Source: Methylococcaceae bacterium
GTDB lineage: Bacteria > Pseudomonadota > Gammaproteobacteria > Methylococcales > Methylomonadaceae
DNA length: 64,000 bases
Assembly (NCBI GenBank): GCA_014191975.1
Contig: BJHG01000003.1
Coordinates: 1 to 64,000 of the forward strand
Direction: 5' to 3'
Shown here in pieces: positions 61,604-64,000 of the stretch; position 1 is the stretch's first letter; each line of letters starts with the position of its first letter. Below the pieces are notes generated by a model. It made no database searches and was not told the DNA's origin. It saw only the letters and a program-made list of their open reading frames with translations. The position numbers and the translations under genes are program-made.

Positions 61604-64000
61604 AACTCCACGTCGCCGATAATGCCCCTTCACGCGGTAATTGGTAGCCATTCACGTCGTCAGAAACAGGTTGCAACCATTCAAAACTCAAACGATTGCC
61701 TTGTAAACTGCCGTTTGGCATCGAAGCGTTAATCCCAAAACCCACATCAACAAATCGTCCGCCATAATTACGCCCATAATCCATCGCGCCAATTTGATGA
61801 TAAGTGCCTCGATACGCGCCTTGTAGCGAACCCTGTAACGTATAAACTCCCCGCACCGAAGTCGCCAACCAATTTGTCCAACTGTAACTGCCCCACGTTG
61901 TCGCCTGAAAAATATCACCCAACGCAAAACCGGCTTTATTGTGCGATTCCAACCGTTTCGTGCCGTTTAATTGTGCGCCAAATGACCAATCGTCGATATT
62001 GCCTGTGTAAGTCACTGCTGGTTTGAAATCCCACGTTCCGCTACCCAGCTGCATTCCGTAATGAATAAAACCTAAATCTTGCCGATGCGTGTCGCGCAAC
62101 TGAATTTCAGCATCGCCCGTCGGTGCCGTGCCGCCTAAACTGACGTTGATTTGTTGGGAATCTGTTTTGAACACATTGAACAGCGCGTATATTCCGGTAT
62201 CGCCCAAACCGCCTGTCGTGTGTTCGTGTCGTCCAGCGTGAATAATTGCCGAACCCAAAGCGGTCGTCATGGCTGGTGTGGCAGGCGCACCGTCGAGCGG
62301 GCGCATCGTCATGTGCATATCCATAAATTGCGGCATCAACATCAACGTCAACCAATCTGTCGGCGCGAACATCAAATCCAACATGTGCATATTCATGCTC
62401 ATTTCGCTGGGCGTAACGTAGCATTTTTGCGGCGCACAGGCTTGATTCACCAAAGCTGAATTCGTAACAGTATTCGAACCATTTTGCGTATTGCCCGCCT
62501 GATTCGCATACATATAACGATAACCGACCATCACATCGCCCGCATTCGGCAAAACATGGTCAAACATAACACCCGCTGGAACACCTGCGCCGTGATGATG
62601 CGCGTGTTGTGAATGTTGCGAATGTTCACGGTGATTTGAATTGGCGGTCGATAACGCCGCTAAATCCACTTTCAACGCCGCATTAACCAAATAACCATCA
62701 AAATCTGTGTAATTTCCTTCGCCACCGCCACCCAATTTCAAACTTCCCGCGTGCGTGTAATACTCGGCGCCCGCTTGAATTTCCAAACCTTTGGCGAATT
62801 TTTTAGTCACCGTTAAACCGCCACTCAACGCGCCATAACCCGATAATCGATAATCACTGGAATAATTTTGTGGCAATAATTTCGGATTGTAATCAGTTTT
62901 AACGGGATTTCCGCCAGCATCAAAAGTGACTTTATTAGCCGCTTGTTTTGAAACCAAATAAGGCGCGTAAAAATCTGCCGCATTTTGCGAATAATAACGC
63001 ACGCGCGGTGTCATCGACCAGCCATCGCCCAGCGGTTGAATCCAATCGCCCGAAATCGTGTGCGCCTGAATGCCCCAATCGTCGTGATAAAAACGATAAT
63101 CCAAATGCAGCGCCGCATCCAGCGCGTCGATGTGCTGAACGTAACGCAAATTTTCTGTCCATTGCTGACGTTCTTCGGGTCGTTGCTCTAAAAACGCCAA
63201 CATACTTCCGTTCAATTGTCCGTCTTTGCCCGCTTTTTGCGTCGGATCTACAAATAAAACCGCCATCGTTTTATACGGATTCGCCATGTAACCATTGCTC
63301 GTGGTGTAACTAACGCTGCCTTCCATGAGCGCAGATTTATTCAAAACCTGCGTCAATCCTAAACTGCCCGCCCAATCTTGTTTTGAACCCGTCAACAATT
63401 TCACGCCATTTGGCAACGAAGTGACTTTTGTGCCGAAGGTGCTTTTTTCGATATACGGCGCGGCATCGTGATCGAGCATAGATTCATTTTCGCTGGCGGT
63501 ATAACTCGCACCAAAATTGACGCTGGTGAGTTTTTGATTAAAATCCAATCGTCCGCTGACATTGCCAAAACTCGAATTGTAATCATTTTCTGCCGACGTT
63601 CCCGCGCCAACATCTAAACTCGCTTCGTCCCAATCGTAACCAAAACGTAAATCCCCTTGTTTGCGTGTTTCGGGGGAAGCCGAAGAAAGTGTATGAACGA
63701 GTTGCTTGTTTTTCGTGTATTTGCTTGTTTTCGCGTTTTGTTGCAACAGATTGAATTGGCTATCAACAAACACGTTTTTATTTTGTAAATACGGCGACGC
63801 GCCACTGAGAACATTGGCTGAAATTTGTCGTTGACGATTACCGCCGAACGCCAACGGAGCGGTGGTAATCGGTGTCGCGCCACTCCAAGTATCTTGCGTG
63901 TAATTAAACGCTAAACGCACCCGATCTGAAAGTTTGAGTTTGGTACTGGTTTGAATGCTATCGACTTGAATGGGTTTTAAACCGCTTTGCGCGTTGAATA
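61593..64000 (-). CDS. DUF3570-like beta-barrel fused to a second outer-membrane transporter-like domain; 5' end beyond window
   Basis: Frame is open to the window end. N-part: ALHLDYRFYHDDWGIQAHTISGDWIQPLGDGWSMTPRVRYYSQNAADFY. C-part: MLDLMFAPTDWLTLMLMPQF...GLGDTGIYALFNVF. Confidence 0.7.
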   Translation of the reverse strand, partial: FNAQSGLKPIQVDSIQTSTKLKLSDRVRLAFNYTQDTWSGATPITTAPLAFGGNRQRQISANVLSGASPYLQNKNVFVDSQFNLLQQNAKTSKYTKNKQLVHTLSSASPETRKQGDLRFGYDWDEASLDVGAGTSAENDYNSSFGNVSGRLDFNQKLTSVNFGASYTASENESMLDHDAAPYIEKSTFGTKVTSLPNGVKLLTGSKQDWAGSLGLTQVLNKSALMEGSVSYTTSNGYMANPYKTMAVLFVDPTQKAGKDGQLNGSMLAFLEQRPEERQQWTENLRYVQHIDALDAALHLDYRFYHDDWGIQAHTISGDWIQPLGDGWSMTPRVRYYSQNAADFYAPYLVSKQAANKVTFDAGGNPVKTDYNPKLLPQNYSSDYRLSGYGALSGGLTVTKKFAKGLEIQAGAEYYTHAGSLKLGGGGEGNYTDFDGYLVNAALKVDLAALSTANSNHREHSQHSQHAHHHGAGVPAGVMFDHVLPNAGDVMVGYRYMYANQAGNTQNGSNTVTNSALVNQACAPQKCYVTPSEMSMNMHMLDLMFAPTDWLTLMLMPQFMDMHMTMRPLDGAPATPAMTTALGSAIIHAGRHEHTTGGLGDTGIYALFNVFKTDSQQINVSLGGTAPTGDAEIQLRDTHRQDLGFIHYGMQLGSGTWDFKPAVTYTGNIDDWSFGAQLNGTKRLESHNKAGFALGDIFQATTWGSYSWTNWLATSVRGVYTLQGSLQGAYRGTYHQIGAMDYGRNYGGRFVDVGFGINASMPNGSLQGNRLSFEWLQPVSDDVNGYQLPREGALSATWSYAF

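Noticed and set aside
62107-62459. Antisense/alternate-frame ORFs within the DUF3570-like fusion
   Set aside because: Alternate-frame readings of a long, biased coding sequence; Arg/His-rich translations are artefacts.
1-64000. CRISPR array or prophage
   Set aside because: No regularly spaced repeats, Cas motifs, integrase or phage structural genes were seen on reading both strands.

Overview
AT-rich chromosomal window from a gammaproteobacterial (Methylococcales-like, type I) methanotroph. The strongest markers are a complete pmoCAB operon (46210-49100, minus), two tandem mtdB-like H4MPT methylene dehydrogenases (1631-3463), and pqqA-pqqB (27664-28731; the 26-aa PqqA is missing from the ORF track). 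Most of the rest is housekeeping: clpAS, infA, fusA-like, prfC, rlmN, ndk, parC, lysA, rnr, accA, nadB, pyrF, pdxJ, rpmB/rpmG, gshB and others. Accessory content includes an IS30-type transposase fragment next to a broken toxin-antitoxin remnant at the left edge, a pgaBCD operon headed by mlaA instead of pgaA, an emrAB/TetR/tolC efflux locus with a 21-bp palindromic operator candidate, and an ApbE plus DUF3570-like fusion barrel at the right edge. Main second-look items: the copper-protein island around pmoCAB (multicopper oxidase, membrane cupredoxin, CopC, orphan lipoprotein); a degenerate GGDEF protein (SGEKF) that keeps its RxxD I-site; a tRNA-Leu(CAG) with an abnormal D-loop and a dyad inside its promoter spacer; an intrinsic terminator between pqqA and pqqB; tandem mtdB paralogs with different Rossmann signatures; a gene broken by two compensating frameshifts; and a 14-bp-arm inverted repeat downstream of tolC. 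No CRISPR array or rRNA was seen. All family calls are from reading motifs; no database search was run.
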